48,283 nt of DNA, taken from Chloroflexota bacterium (GTDB taxonomy: Bacteria > Chloroflexota > Limnocylindria > Limnocylindrales > CSP1-4). Made by a program: the position numbers and the translations under genes. A model generated the notes under the pieces. The model did no database searches and was not told the DNA's origin. It was given only the letters and a program-made list of their open reading frames with translations. How positions within the stretch are numbered: the stretch's first letter is position 1; each line of letters begins with the position of its first letter. Positions 22,264 through 30,465 of the stretch are shown one piece after another. The stretch is from contig JAICUI010000017.1 of the NCBI GenBank assembly GCA_025935925.1, forward strand, positions 1 to 48,283, written 5' to 3'.

Positions 22264-24059
22264 TGGCGGTGCGCGCCTGTGACGGTGCGGGGTTCCTCGC
22301 GGCGTTCCGGAGCGCGGTCGCGAACCTCGAGGCGCACGTCGACGAGGTCAACGCGCTCAACGTGTTCCCGGTGCCCGACGGCGACACCGGGACCAACATG
22401 CTCGCCACCGTCCGCGCGGCGCTGGACGAGGCGGACCGCGCCGGGCCGGATGCCGACGCCGCGGCCGTGGCCCACGCTGCGAGCTTCGGCGCGCTGATGG
22501 GCGCCCGCGGCAACTCCGGGGTGATCTCCAGCCAGATCCTCGCCGGCATCGCGGAAGCCCTCGCCGGCAAGCGGCGGTTCAACGGCCTCGACCTCGCGCA
22601 CGCCATCGACACCGGCTCGAAGCAGGCGTACAAGGCGGTCGCGCGCCCGGTCGAGGGCACGATCCTCACGGTGATCCGCGAGGCCGCGACCGGAGCGGTC
22701 GAGGCGGCCGAGCGTGACAACGACCTCGTGTCCGTGCTCGCGGCGACCGTCGAGGCCGCCGAGCGGTCCGTCGCCCGGACGCCGTCGCTGCTCGCCGTCC
22801 TGCGCGAGGCGCACGTGGTGGACTCGGGTGGCCAGGGGCTGTTCCGGCTGCTCGAGGGCGCGCTCGAAGCGGCCCGCGGACGAGCCGCGACCGCGCCGAC
22901 CGCCGTTGGAGCCGAGCCATCCGCCGACCCCGTCGGCGCGCCCGCACGCCAGGACGTCGCGGCCGCCGACCGCCCCACGACGGCGAGCGACGAGACCGCC
23001 TACGGCTACGAGACGGTGTACCTGCTGCGGCCCCGCCGCGGCCGGGCACTCGACGTCGCGGCGATCCAGGCGCACCTCGAGACCATCGGCGACTCCGTCC
23101 TCGTCGCGGGCGACGAGCACATGGTCAAGGTCCACGTGCACAACCTCCGGCCCGACGCCGTCATCGCGTACGGGCTCGGGCTCGGGCTGCTGTCGCGGAT
23201 CACGGTCGAGAACCTCGACGGGCAGGCGCAGGAGGTCCGCGAGGCGCGAGTCGCGGCGTTCATCGGGGTCGGCCACGCGATCCCGGCGATGGTGGGCGGC
23301 GCGCCGGCGATCCGGTCGGCCGGCGGGCATGAGCACGCGCTCGACGAGCGGGACCCCGGGGCGCTGCCCGCGATGCGGCTGCCGTTCGGGGTGATCGCCG
23401 TCGCGCCCTCGGAGGGCCTGGCGACGCTGCTCACGGACGTCGCGGCGCACGTCCGCGAGTACGGCGTGTTCCGGATCGTCCACGGGGGTCCCTCGGCCAA
23501 CCCGTCGACGGGGGAGCTGCTGGCGGCGATCGAGGCGACGCCGGCCGACGAGCTGCTGCTGCTGCCCAACAACCCGAACGTCGTCCTCGCCGCGCGGCAG
23601 GTGGCGTCGATGGTCGACTGCCCGGTCCACGTCGTCGCCACCCGCAACTGCGCCGAAGGCGTCGCCGCGCTGATGGAGCTCGACCCGGCGGCGTCGCCGT
23701 CCGAGAACGCCGCGGCGATGAGCAAGGCCGGGCGCGCCCTCCAGACGATGCAGGTCACCGAGGCGATCCGGGACGCGACCGTCAGCGGGACGCGGGTGCG
23801 CAAGGGGCAGACGATCGTGCTCGACCCGGACGACGGGCTGCTGGCCGTGGACAACGACCCGGAGAAGGCGGTGCTCGCCGGGTTCGGCCGGCTGTCGCCC
23901 GGGTTCGGCCTCGTGACGATCTACTACGGCGAGGACGCGACCCTCGAGGCGGCCGAGTCGCTCGCCAGGCGGATCCAGGCGGCGGCGCCGGGGCTCGAGG
24001 GGGTCGAGCTCGCGCACGGCGGGCAGCCGCACTACCGGTACCTGATCTCCGCGGAGTGA
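22263..24059 (+). CDS. fakA: DAK2/DhaL-domain kinase, FakA-like (YloV family)
   Basis: 598 aa. The family in Staphylococcus is FakA, the ATP-binding subunit that phosphorylates FakB-bound fatty acids so they can enter phospholipid synthesis. N-terminal DhaL domain (about 1-200): NALNVFPVPDGDTGTNMLAT with the Mg/ATP aspartates, GALMGARGNSGVISSQIL, and VVDSGGQGLFRLLEG. A Pro/Ala-rich linker follows (about 205-245), then the middle and C-terminal domains with ETVYLLRPR, VKVHVHNLRP and GFGLVTIYYGEDATLE. No FakB (DegV) gene lies in this window, so the partner is elsewhere. TGATG overlap with asp23; GTGA overlap with recG. Confidence 0.9.
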   Translation: MAVRACDGAGFLAAFRSAVANLEAHVDEVNALNVFPVPDGDTGTNMLATVRAALDEADRAGPDADAAAVAHAASFGALMGARGNSGVISSQILAGIAEALAGKRRFNGLDLAHAIDTGSKQAYKAVARPVEGTILTVIREAATGAVEAAERDNDLVSVLAATVEAAERSVARTPSLLAVLREAHVVDSGGQGLFRLLEGALEAARGRAATAPTAVGAEPSADPVGAPARQDVAAADRPTTASDETAYGYETVYLLRPRRGRALDVAAIQAHLETIGDSVLVAGDEHMVKVHVHNLRPDAVIAYGLGLGLLSRITVENLDGQAQEVREARVAAFIGVGHAIPAMVGGAPAIRSAGGHEHALDERDPGALPAMRLPFGVIAVAPSEGLATLLTDVAAHVREYGVFRIVHGGPSANPSTGELLAAIEATPADELLLLPNNPNVVLAARQVASMVDCPVHVVATRNCAEGVAALMELDPAASPSENAAAMSKAGRALQTMQVTEAIRDATVSGTRVRKGQTIVLDPDDGLLAVDNDPEKAVLAGFGRLSPGFGLVTIYYGEDATLEAAESLARRIQAAAPGLEGVELAHGGQPHYRYLISAE

Positions 24060-26338
24060 ACGCCAGGAACCGCGCCGCGGCGCCGCGCGGGAGCCGGTCG
24101 CTGCGGCCCGGGGCCGCGACCGCACCGCCGGCCGATCCCGCAGCGGTGCTGGCGGCGCCGGTCGGCCTCTCGGGTATCCCGCAGGTCGCCGGGCTCCGCC
24201 GATCCGCTCGACGTCTCGGTCTCGACAGCGTCCGCGACCTGCTGTTCCACCTGCCCCGCCGCTACGACGACCTGCGCGAGCTCCGGCGGCTCGCGGAGCT
24301 GCGCGACCTCGACGACGGGACCGTCGCGTCGGCGCGGGTCACGGTGCTCGACATCGGGGTGCAGCAGACGTGGCGGCGCCGCGTCCAGGTCGTCACCGCC
24401 CATCTCGCGGACGGGTCCGGCTTCGCGACCGCGACCTGGTTCGGGCGCCGGTTCATCGAGCGCCGCGTCAAGGCGGGCGACGAGCTGCTCGTCTCGGGAC
24501 GGATCAAGCACCGCCAGGGCGGCATCGTCTTCGAGGGCCCGGAGTTCCAGGCGGCCGATGCGTCGAACCTGCTCCACGTCGGCCGCATCGTTCCCGTCTA
24601 CCGCCTGACCTCGGGGCTGACGGCCAACCGGCTGCGGGGCGCGATGCGGGCCGCCCTCGACGCGGCCGGCGACGCGTATCCCGAGTACCTGCCCGCCGAG
24701 ATCGCGAGCGACGAAGGGCTGCCGGCGATCGGCGAGGCGCTCGAGGCGGCGCACTACCCGCAGACGTTCGAGGCGCGCGACGCCGCGCTGCGCCGGCTCG
24801 CCTTCGACGAGCTCCTGGCGCTCCAGCTCGGCATGGTGGGCCGCCGGCGGGCGCGCGGCCGGTCGATCACCACGCCCGTCGACGTGGCGGATGCCGACGA
24901 CGGCCGCGTCCGTGCCTCGATCGAGGCCGCGATCGGCCACCGGCTGGGCCACGACGCGGCCCTCACCACCGACCAGGCCCAGGCGATCGACGAGATCCGC
25001 GCGGACCTCGCCCGCGCCGTTCCGATGCTGCGTCTCGTGCAGGGCGACGTCGGGTCGGGCAAGACGGCCGTCGCGGCTTGGGCGCTCGCGGCCGCGGCGC
25101 TGGCCGGCCGCCAGGGGGCGCTGCTCGCGCCGACCGACCTGCTCGCGCGCCAGCACCTGGAGACCGTCGCCGGGCTCCTCGAGGAGGTCGGCGTGCCGGT
25201 CGTGCTGCTGACGGGCTCGCTGCCTGCCGATGCGCGGCGCCGGGCGATCGAGGCGATCCGGACGGGCCAGGCCCAGGTCGTCGTCGGGACGCACGCGCTG
25301 CTCCAGGACGCGGTGGCCTTCGAGGACCTCGCCCTCGCCGTCGTCGACGAGCAACACCGGTTCGGCGTCGAGCAGCGGGGCGCGCTCGAGGCCAAGGCCC
25401 GGCGCGGCGCGCCGCACGTGCTGCTCATGACCGCGACGCCGATCCCGCGAACGCTCGGCCAGGTCCTGTACGCCGACCTCGACGTCTCGACGCTCCGCGC
25501 CGCCCCGACGGGGCGGATCCCGGTGCGGACCGGCATCCGGCGGCCCGACGACCTCGACGGCACGTGGGACCGCGTGCGTGAGGAGGCCGCGGCGGGCCGG
25601 CGGTCGTTCGTCGTGGTGCCTAGGATCGGCACCCAGGAGGCCGCCGGCGGCGAGGACGCGGGCGATGCCGGCTGGGCCGGCGACGACGACCTGCCCGACG
25701 AGGACGTCGAGACGGCGTGGGCCGCTGCGGCCGAGGCCGAGCATGCCCGGCTCGGCGACCTGCTCGCGCCGCTGCGCGTCGGGCTCGTCCACGGGCGGCT
25801 CAAGCCGGCCGATCGGGACGCCGAGATGGCGCGCTTCCGCGATGGCGACGTCGACGTCCTGGTCGGGACGACGGTCGTCGAGGTGGGGGTCGACGTCCCG
25901 CAGGCGACGATGATGGTCATCGAGGGGGCGGAGCGGTTCGGGCTCGCGCAGCTCCACCAGCTCCGCGGCCGCGTCGGTCGCGGCACCGACCCGTCGTTCT
26001 GCGTGCTCGTGACGACGGCGGCCGAGGGGTCGACGGAGTGGGAGCGATTGAAGGCGGTCGCGTCGACGACCGACGGCTTCGAGCTCGCGGAGCGCGACTT
26101 CGAGCTCCGGCGCGAGGGCGACGTCCTCGGCCTGGCACAGAGCGGGCTGCCCCGCCTGCGGGTCGCGACGATGAGCAGCCTCGAGCACCGCGAGCTCGCG
26201 ACGCACGCCCGCGCATGGGCGGAACGGCGGCTCGACGACACAGGGCGGCTCGCGGCGCGCGACGAGGCGCTCGCGGGCGAGCTCGCGAACGGGTGGCTCG
26301 CGCGCGTGTACGCGGGCGACCCGGCGAGCGCGGCCTGA
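24056..26338 (+). CDS. recG: ATP-dependent DNA helicase RecG
   Basis: Fork-reversing helicase in recombination and repair. 760 aa: N-terminal wedge/OB domain (about 35-250; GLSGIPQVAGLRRSARRLGL, LLFHLPRRYDDLRELR), helicase core with P-loop LVQGDVGSGKTAVAAW (about 330), VVDEQHRFGVEQRGAL (about 431), LLMTATPIPRTLGQVLY, and VVEVGVDVPQATMMVIEGAERFG (in two blocks) with QLRGRVGRG. An acidic insertion (EDAGDAGWAGDDDLPDEDVE) of about 35 residues interrupts the second RecA-like domain; otherwise complete. GTG overlaps the fakA stop. rsmD follows after 1 nt. Confidence 0.96.
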   Translation: MNARNRAAAPRGSRSLRPGAATAPPADPAAVLAAPVGLSGIPQVAGLRRSARRLGLDSVRDLLFHLPRRYDDLRELRRLAELRDLDDGTVASARVTVLDIGVQQTWRRRVQVVTAHLADGSGFATATWFGRRFIERRVKAGDELLVSGRIKHRQGGIVFEGPEFQAADASNLLHVGRIVPVYRLTSGLTANRLRGAMRAALDAAGDAYPEYLPAEIASDEGLPAIGEALEAAHYPQTFEARDAALRRLAFDELLALQLGMVGRRRARGRSITTPVDVADADDGRVRASIEAAIGHRLGHDAALTTDQAQAIDEIRADLARAVPMLRLVQGDVGSGKTAVAAWALAAAALAGRQGALLAPTDLLARQHLETVAGLLEEVGVPVVLLTGSLPADARRRAIEAIRTGQAQVVVGTHALLQDAVAFEDLALAVVDEQHRFGVEQRGALEAKARRGAPHVLLMTATPIPRTLGQVLYADLDVSTLRAAPTGRIPVRTGIRRPDDLDGTWDRVREEAAAGRRSFVVVPRIGTQEAAGGEDAGDAGWAGDDDLPDEDVETAWAAAAEAEHARLGDLLAPLRVGLVHGRLKPADRDAEMARFRDGDVDVLVGTTVVEVGVDVPQATMMVIEGAERFGLAQLHQLRGRVGRGTDPSFCVLVTTAAEGSTEWERLKAVASTTDGFELAERDFELRREGDVLGLAQSGLPRLRVATMSSLEHRELATHARAWAERRLDDTGRLAARDEALAGELANGWLARVYAGDPASAA

Positions 26339-26339
26339 C

Positions 26340-26930
26340 ATGGCCGACGCCGGCCGGGTGATCGCGGGGTCCGCGCGCGGCGTCCGGCTCGCGGCGCCGG
26401 GACCCGGGACCCGGCCGTTGACCGACCGCGTCAAGCAGACGCTGTTCGGCACCCTCGAGCCGTGGCTCGACGGCGCGCGCGTGCTCGACCTGTTCGCGGG
26501 CAGCGGCGCCGGCGCGATCGAGGCGCTGTCCCGCGGCGCCGCCGACGCGGTCCTCGTCGAGCGCGACGCCGGCGCCGTCCGGACGATCGCCGAGAACCTG
26601 CGTCGCGCGAACGTGGACGATCGGGCGCGGGTCGTCCGCCGCGAGGCCATCGCGTGGCTGGTCGACGCGGCGCGCGATCCGGCGTCGCCGGCGTTCGATG
26701 TCGTCCTCGTCGACCCGCCGTACGAGGACACCGCGGCGCTGGTCCGCGCCCTCGAGCTCGCCGGGCCGCTCGTGGCCGCCGAGGGCGTCGTCGTCGCGAA
26801 GCACTTCTGGCGCGACGCCCCGCCGGCGCGCGTCGGTATGCTGGCGTCCGAGCGCGAGCGCCGGTTCGGCGAGACGGCGTTGACGTTCTACCGGCGCGCG
26901 GCAGCGGGCGAGGAGGCGGGCGAGGGGTGA
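26340..26930 (+). CDS. rsmD: 16S rRNA (guanine-966-N2)-methyltransferase
   Basis: SAM-dependent methyltransferase acting on G966 of 16S rRNA. 196 aa: VIAGSARGVRLAAPGPGTRP, then TDRVKQTLFGTLEPWL, SAM-binding VLDLFAGSGAGAIEALSRG, VLVERD, and catalytic VVLVDPPYEDT. All motifs are in the right order. ATG 1 nt after the recG stop; GTGA overlap with coaD. rsmD-coaD is a widespread pair. Confidence 0.95.
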   Translation: MADAGRVIAGSARGVRLAAPGPGTRPLTDRVKQTLFGTLEPWLDGARVLDLFAGSGAGAIEALSRGAADAVLVERDAGAVRTIAENLRRANVDDRARVVRREAIAWLVDAARDPASPAFDVVLVDPPYEDTAALVRALELAGPLVAAEGVVVAKHFWRDAPPARVGMLASERERRFGETALTFYRRAAAGEEAGEG

Positions 26931-27442
26931 GGATCGCGGTCTATCCCGGCTCGTTCGATCCGATCACCGATGGCCACCTGGACGTCGTCCGCCGCGCGTC
27001 GCGCGTGTTCGATCGGGTCGTCGTCGCGGTCCTGGGCAACCCGCGCAAGGCGCCGCTGCTCGACGCGGACACCCGGATCGCCGTGATCCGCGCCGCGCTC
27101 GCCTCGGAGCCCGACCTCGACGGTCGCATCGACGTCGATGCCTTCGACGGGCTGACGGTGGACTTCTGCCATCGGACCGGCGCCGCATTCCTCGTCCGCG
27201 GCCTGCGGGCGATCGGCGACTTCGAGGCGGAGCTCCAGCTCGCCCACAACAACGCGGTCCTCGCCCCCGACGTCGACACCGTGTTCTTCATGACCTCGCT
27301 GGAGCACTCGTACATCAGCTCGAGCCTGGTCAAGGAGATCGCGCAGTTCGGGGGCGACGTGCGGGGCATGGTCCCGGCCGCGGCCGCGGCCGCCCTCGAC
27401 GAGCGATTCCCCCGCCCGGGCGACACCGCGGCGAGGTCCTGA
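26927..27442 (+). CDS. coaD: Phosphopantetheine adenylyltransferase
   Basis: Penultimate step of coenzyme A synthesis: 4'-phosphopantetheine + ATP to dephospho-CoA. 171 aa: RIAVYPGSFDPITDGHLDVV contains the nucleotidyltransferase TxGH-type motif (TDGH), followed by DGLTVDFCHRTGAAFLVRGL, RAIGDFEAELQLAHNN and the signature YISSSLVKEIAQFGGDV. Complete. GTG overlaps rsmD. CoA from this enzyme supplies the arm for the carrier protein encoded 3.5 kb downstream. Confidence 0.96.
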   Translation: MRIAVYPGSFDPITDGHLDVVRRASRVFDRVVVAVLGNPRKAPLLDADTRIAVIRAALASEPDLDGRIDVDAFDGLTVDFCHRTGAAFLVRGLRAIGDFEAELQLAHNNAVLAPDVDTVFFMTSLEHSYISSSLVKEIAQFGGDVRGMVPAAAAAALDERFPRPGDTAARS

Positions 27443-27457
27443 TCCGGAAGCGCGTGC

Positions 27458-27463
27458 CATAAT
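27458..27463 (+). promoter_or_regulatory. Extended -10 promoter of the coiled-coil/DUF177 pair
   Basis: TGC-CATAAT, 16 nt after the coaD stop. The leader of about 39 nt carries the hairpin CGCCCC-gcc-GGGGCG (27471-27485) and ends with AGGGAGG, 7 nt before a CTG. Confidence 0.5.
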
Positions 27464-27508
27464 CGGCCAACGCCCCGCCGGGGCGCCGAGCCCCAGGGAG
27501 GCGGTCCG

Positions 27509-28066
27509 CTGGACATCATCTTCCTCGTCGAGCGGCTCGAGTCGCTGATCGCGAACGGCAAGCCGCTCCCGCTGACGCGCAACGCCATCATCGACCGTGA
27601 CGCGGCCCTCAACCTGATCGACGAGCTGCGTGTCGCCGTGCCCGAGGAGGTGCGCGCCGCGAAGCGCATCAACCAGGAGGGCGAGCGGATCATCGACAAG
27701 GCCCAGGAGGAGGCCGAGCGCATCGTCGGCCGCGCCCAGGAGCAGGCGGCGTACCTCATCGACGAGCGCGGCCTCACCGAGGCCGCCGAGGACCAGAGCC
27801 GGCGGATCATCGCGGCCGCCGAAGACGACGCCGCGCAGGTCCGCCAGGGCGCCGACGACTACGCCGCGGGCGTGCTGTCGGCCCTCGAGGCGGAGGTCGG
27901 CCGGACGCTCGGCGGGATCCAGCGTGGGATCTCGATGCTCGAGGAGCGCCGGGCCGCCTCGCGGCCCGAGCCGGAGCCGGACACCGCCGCCATCGACGAC
28001 GGCTACGCGCCGGACGGGTATGACGACGACGTCGAAGCGGGGGCGCCGACCGCCGTCCACCGATGA
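27509..28066 (+). CDS. Coiled-coil protein (ATP synthase b / DivIVA-like), apparent CTG start
   Basis: 185 aa, cytoplasmic. After the start the frame reads DIIFLVERLESLIANGKPLP, LTRNAIIDRDAALNLIDELR, VPEEVRAAKRINQEGERI, then a long Ala/Glu/Arg coiled coil (about 50-155) and an acidic tail. The N-terminal block is well formed and closely matches a Chloroflexota family that I remember in this same place, so translation must begin before the first in-frame GTG (27638). The only plausible start is CTG at 27509, with AGGGAGG at 27495-27501, 7 nt away. The family name is unsure; vacuolar-ATPase-like, ATP synthase b-like and DivIVA-like labels are all used for such coils. ATGA overlap with the DUF177 gene. 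Confidence 0.75.
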   Translation: MDIIFLVERLESLIANGKPLPLTRNAIIDRDAALNLIDELRVAVPEEVRAAKRINQEGERIIDKAQEEAERIVGRAQEQAAYLIDERGLTEAAEDQSRRIIAAAEDDAAQVRQGADDYAAGVLSALEAEVGRTLGGIQRGISMLEERRAASRPEPEPDTAAIDDGYAPDGYDDDVEAGAPTAVHR

Positions 28067-28656
28067 GCGAGCCCGGCGCGCACCGCCGCCCCGTGGACAC
28101 CCACGGCGACCCGCTCACCTTCGCCGTGTCCGGGCTCATGGCCGAGCCGCCGGGAACCCTCCGCGACTTCGACGTCGAGGGCGTCGACGTGGATCCCGGT
28201 GAGGACCTCCGGCTGACCGAGCCCGTGAACGGCACCGTCCGTCTCTCGCGGACGAACCGCGGCCTGCTCGTCGACGCCCGGCTGCACACGGCGCTCGCGG
28301 GCGAGTGCGCCCGCTGCCTGCGGCCGGTCGTGACGCCGATCGACCTGCGGATCAAGGAGGAGATCCTGCCGTCGATCGACCTCGTCACCGGCCAGCCGGT
28401 GCGACTCGAGGAGGGCGAGGACCTCGACACGCCACGCCTCACCGACCACCACGAGCTCGAGCTTCGGCCGCTGGTCGCCGAGGCGATCAGCCTCAAGGAG
28501 CCGATCGCGCCGCTGTGCGAGCCCGACTGCCCTGGCCTGTGCCCCGAGTGCGGCCAGCGGCTCGAGCCGGGGCACGGCCATGACGACGGCCCGATCGATC
28601 CGCGGCTCGAGGCGCTCAAGGCTTTCCGGTTCGACGGGGACGACGAGAGCGGGTAG
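28063..28656 (+). CDS. DUF177 (YceD-like) zinc-containing protein
   Basis: 197 aa. The DUF177/YceD family lies before rpmF in most bacteria and is linked to 23S rRNA or large-subunit biogenesis, though its mechanism is unsettled. Visible marks: ECARCLRPVVTPIDL (first CxxC), ELELRPLVAEAISLKEPI, and CEPDCPGLCPECGQRL (Cys cluster), then a DPRLEALKAFRF end. ATG overlaps the coiled-coil gene by 4 nt. Its TAG stop is part of the TAGACT promoter for rpmF. Confidence 0.88.
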   Translation: MSEPGAHRRPVDTHGDPLTFAVSGLMAEPPGTLRDFDVEGVDVDPGEDLRLTEPVNGTVRLSRTNRGLLVDARLHTALAGECARCLRPVVTPIDLRIKEEILPSIDLVTGQPVRLEEGEDLDTPRLTDHHELELRPLVAEAISLKEPIAPLCEPDCPGLCPECGQRLEPGHGHDDGPIDPRLEALKAFRFDGDDESG

Positions 28657-28659
28657 ACT
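28654..28659 (+). promoter_or_regulatory. -10 promoter of rpmF, coincident with the DUF177 stop codon
   Basis: TAGACT, whose first three bases are the DUF177 stop codon. The start site would be near 28666, with a leader of about 117 nt before rpmF. Confidence 0.5.
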
Positions 28660-28782
28660 CCCGCTCCGGCCTTCGCCCGTGGGACCGCGCGTCAGCGCGC
28701 CCCGGGAGCGCTTGGGCCCAACGTCACCGGATCGTCTCGCGGGTCGCCCGCGGCCCCAGCCAACGAAGGAGCCTCAACCCAC

Positions 28783-28995
28783 ATGGGTGTGCCGAAGCGA
28801 AAGGTCGCTCACGCCCGGCAGATGGAGCGGCGGAGCCACCTCGCCATCAGCCTGCCGACGCTCGTCGAGTGCCCGCATTGCCACGAGCCGAAGCTGCCGC
28901 ACCGCGTGTGCCCGGCGTGCGGCTGGTACAACGGCCGGCAGGCCATCGACCTGAAGCCTGCCGGCGGGTCGTCCGCGGGCGAGGAGTCCGCGTAA
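28783..28995 (+). CDS. rpmF: 50S ribosomal protein L32 (zinc-binding, C+ form)
   Basis: L32, 70 aa: MGVPKRKVAHARQMERRSH at the start, then ECPHCHEPKLPHRVCPACGWYNG with two CxxC pairs (C+ zinc form) and a short Gly/Ser/Glu tail. AAGGAG lies 11 nt before the ATG. DUF177-rpmF-plsX is the standard order. plsX starts 4 nt after the stop. Confidence 0.96.
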   Translation: MGVPKRKVAHARQMERRSHLAISLPTLVECPHCHEPKLPHRVCPACGWYNGRQAIDLKPAGGSSAGEESA

Positions 28996-28999
28996 TCGG

Positions 29000-30157
29000 G
29001 TGACCGCGCCTGACGGTCCCGCCAGCTCGGCGCCGGTACGCGGCGGGGTCCGCGTCGCCGTCGATGCCGTCGGCGGCGACCACGGCGCCCCGGAGGTCGT
29101 CCCGGGTGCGCTCGCATACGCGAGGGCGCATCCCGAGGACACGATCATCCTGGTCGGCCCGGACGCCGTCCTCGCGCCGTACGTGCGCGACCGGCCCGGA
29201 AACGTCCGCACCGTGCACGCGACCGAGGTCGTGGGCATGCACGAGCAGCCAGCGCTCGCGCTTCGCGAGAAGAAGGACGCCTCGATCCTCGTGGCGATGG
29301 ACCTCGTCCGCAAGGGCGAGGCGGACGCCGTGATCACCGCCGGCCACACGGGGGCCGGGATGGCGGCGGCGGTGCTGCGGCTGGGGCGGCTGCGCGGCGT
29401 CGACCGGCCCGCCCTCGCGGTCCAGATGGTCGGCGGCGATCGGCCGTTCGTGCTGCTCGACATCGGCGCGAATCCGGATTCCACCGCCGAGAACCTCGCG
29501 CAGTACGCGCGCATGGGGGCGATCTTCAGCGAGCGCGTGCTGGGCGTGGATCGGCCGCGCGTCGCGCTGCTCTCGATCGGCGAGGAGAAGGGGAAGGGCG
29601 ATGCCCGCATCCAGGGCGCCACGGAGCTGATCGACGGGACCGACCTGAACTTCATCGGCAACGTCGAGGGCAAGGACCTGACGGCGCAGATGGCGGACGT
29701 CGTCGTGTGCGACGCCGTCCTCGGCAACGTGGTGATCAAGTTCTTCGAGGGCCTGTCGGGGTTCATCTTCGACCTGCTGCGGGCCGAGTTCCAGGGCGGC
29801 CTGCGCGGCCGGCTCGCGTACCTCCTGCTGCGGCCGTCGATCTCGCGGATCCGGCGGATCTTCGACTACGAGGTGGTGGGCGGCTCGCCCCTCCTGGGCG
29901 TCCGCGGGGCGGTGATCATCACGCACGGCCGGGCCCGGCGGCGGATGATCGAGCACGGCGTTCGCGTCGCCGCGACCACCGCACGCGAGCGGGTGCCGGA
30001 GCGGATCGCCGAGGCGCTGAGGTCCCAGGGCACGGCACCCGCGGACGCCGCCGATGCTCCGCACGCCGACGAGCCCCCGGCCGCCACGCCCGCGTCCACC
30101 GCGGGTCCCGGCGCCGGCGATCTCGCGGACGTCGTCACCTCCGACTCGACCTTCTGA
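29000..30157 (+). CDS. plsX: Phosphate acyltransferase PlsX
   Basis: Peripheral membrane enzyme making acyl-phosphate from acyl-ACP for the PlsY step of phospholipid synthesis. 385 aa: RVAVDAVGGDHGAPEVVPGA, ADAVITAGHTGAGMAAAVL, LDIGANPDSTAENLAQYA, SIGEEKGKGD, and VVGGSPLLGVRGAVIITHG. A C-terminal Pro/Ala-rich extension of about 40 residues is extra. GTG start; GAGGAG sits 13 nt upstream inside rpmF. TGATG overlap with the next gene. Functionally tied to acpP, nearby. Confidence 0.95.
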   Translation: MTAPDGPASSAPVRGGVRVAVDAVGGDHGAPEVVPGALAYARAHPEDTIILVGPDAVLAPYVRDRPGNVRTVHATEVVGMHEQPALALREKKDASILVAMDLVRKGEADAVITAGHTGAGMAAAVLRLGRLRGVDRPALAVQMVGGDRPFVLLDIGANPDSTAENLAQYARMGAIFSERVLGVDRPRVALLSIGEEKGKGDARIQGATELIDGTDLNFIGNVEGKDLTAQMADVVVCDAVLGNVVIKFFEGLSGFIFDLLRAEFQGGLRGRLAYLLLRPSISRIRRIFDYEVVGGSPLLGVRGAVIITHGRARRRMIEHGVRVAATTARERVPERIAEALRSQGTAPADAADAPHADEPPAATPASTAGPGAGDLADVVTSDSTF

Positions 30158-30465
30158 TGTCGTCGCTGAGCGTCGCGCCCACCGTCATCCGGGAGACCGT
30201 GCGGCTCGCCGCGCTCGAGGTCCCGGGCGTGCTCCGGCTGGGCCGCGGTGGTCCCCGCTGGCGCGACATCCTCGGCGGGTCCCCGGTCCGCATCCGGGTG
30301 CACGACGGCCGTGTTCACGTGACGGTGTGGCTCGTCGCGCGGCCGCGTCAGCGCCTCGCGCCACTGACGACCCAGGTCCGGGACGCCGTCGCCGGGGCCG
30401 TCGAGCGGCTGCTCGGCATGGAGCTCGACGGCGTGACCGTGCTGGTCGATGGCGTCGGGGCCTGA
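30157..30465 (+). CDS. Asp23/Gls24-like small protein (second copy)
   Basis: 102 aa: SVAPTVIRETVRLAALEVPG, then VRIRVHDGRVHVTVWLVA, LAPLTTQVRDAVAGAVERL and GVTVLVDGV. The alternation of helix, two strands and helix fits the Asp23 family, like the gene at 21844-22263 but shorter and without the tail. In many Gram-positive bacteria an Asp23 gene lies just before nusB, as here. ATG overlaps the plsX stop; the 3' end overlaps nusB by 17 nt. Confidence 0.8.
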   Translation: MSSLSVAPTVIRETVRLAALEVPGVLRLGRGGPRWRDILGGSPVRIRVHDGRVHVTVWLVARPRQRLAPLTTQVRDAVAGAVERLLGMELDGVTVLVDGVGA

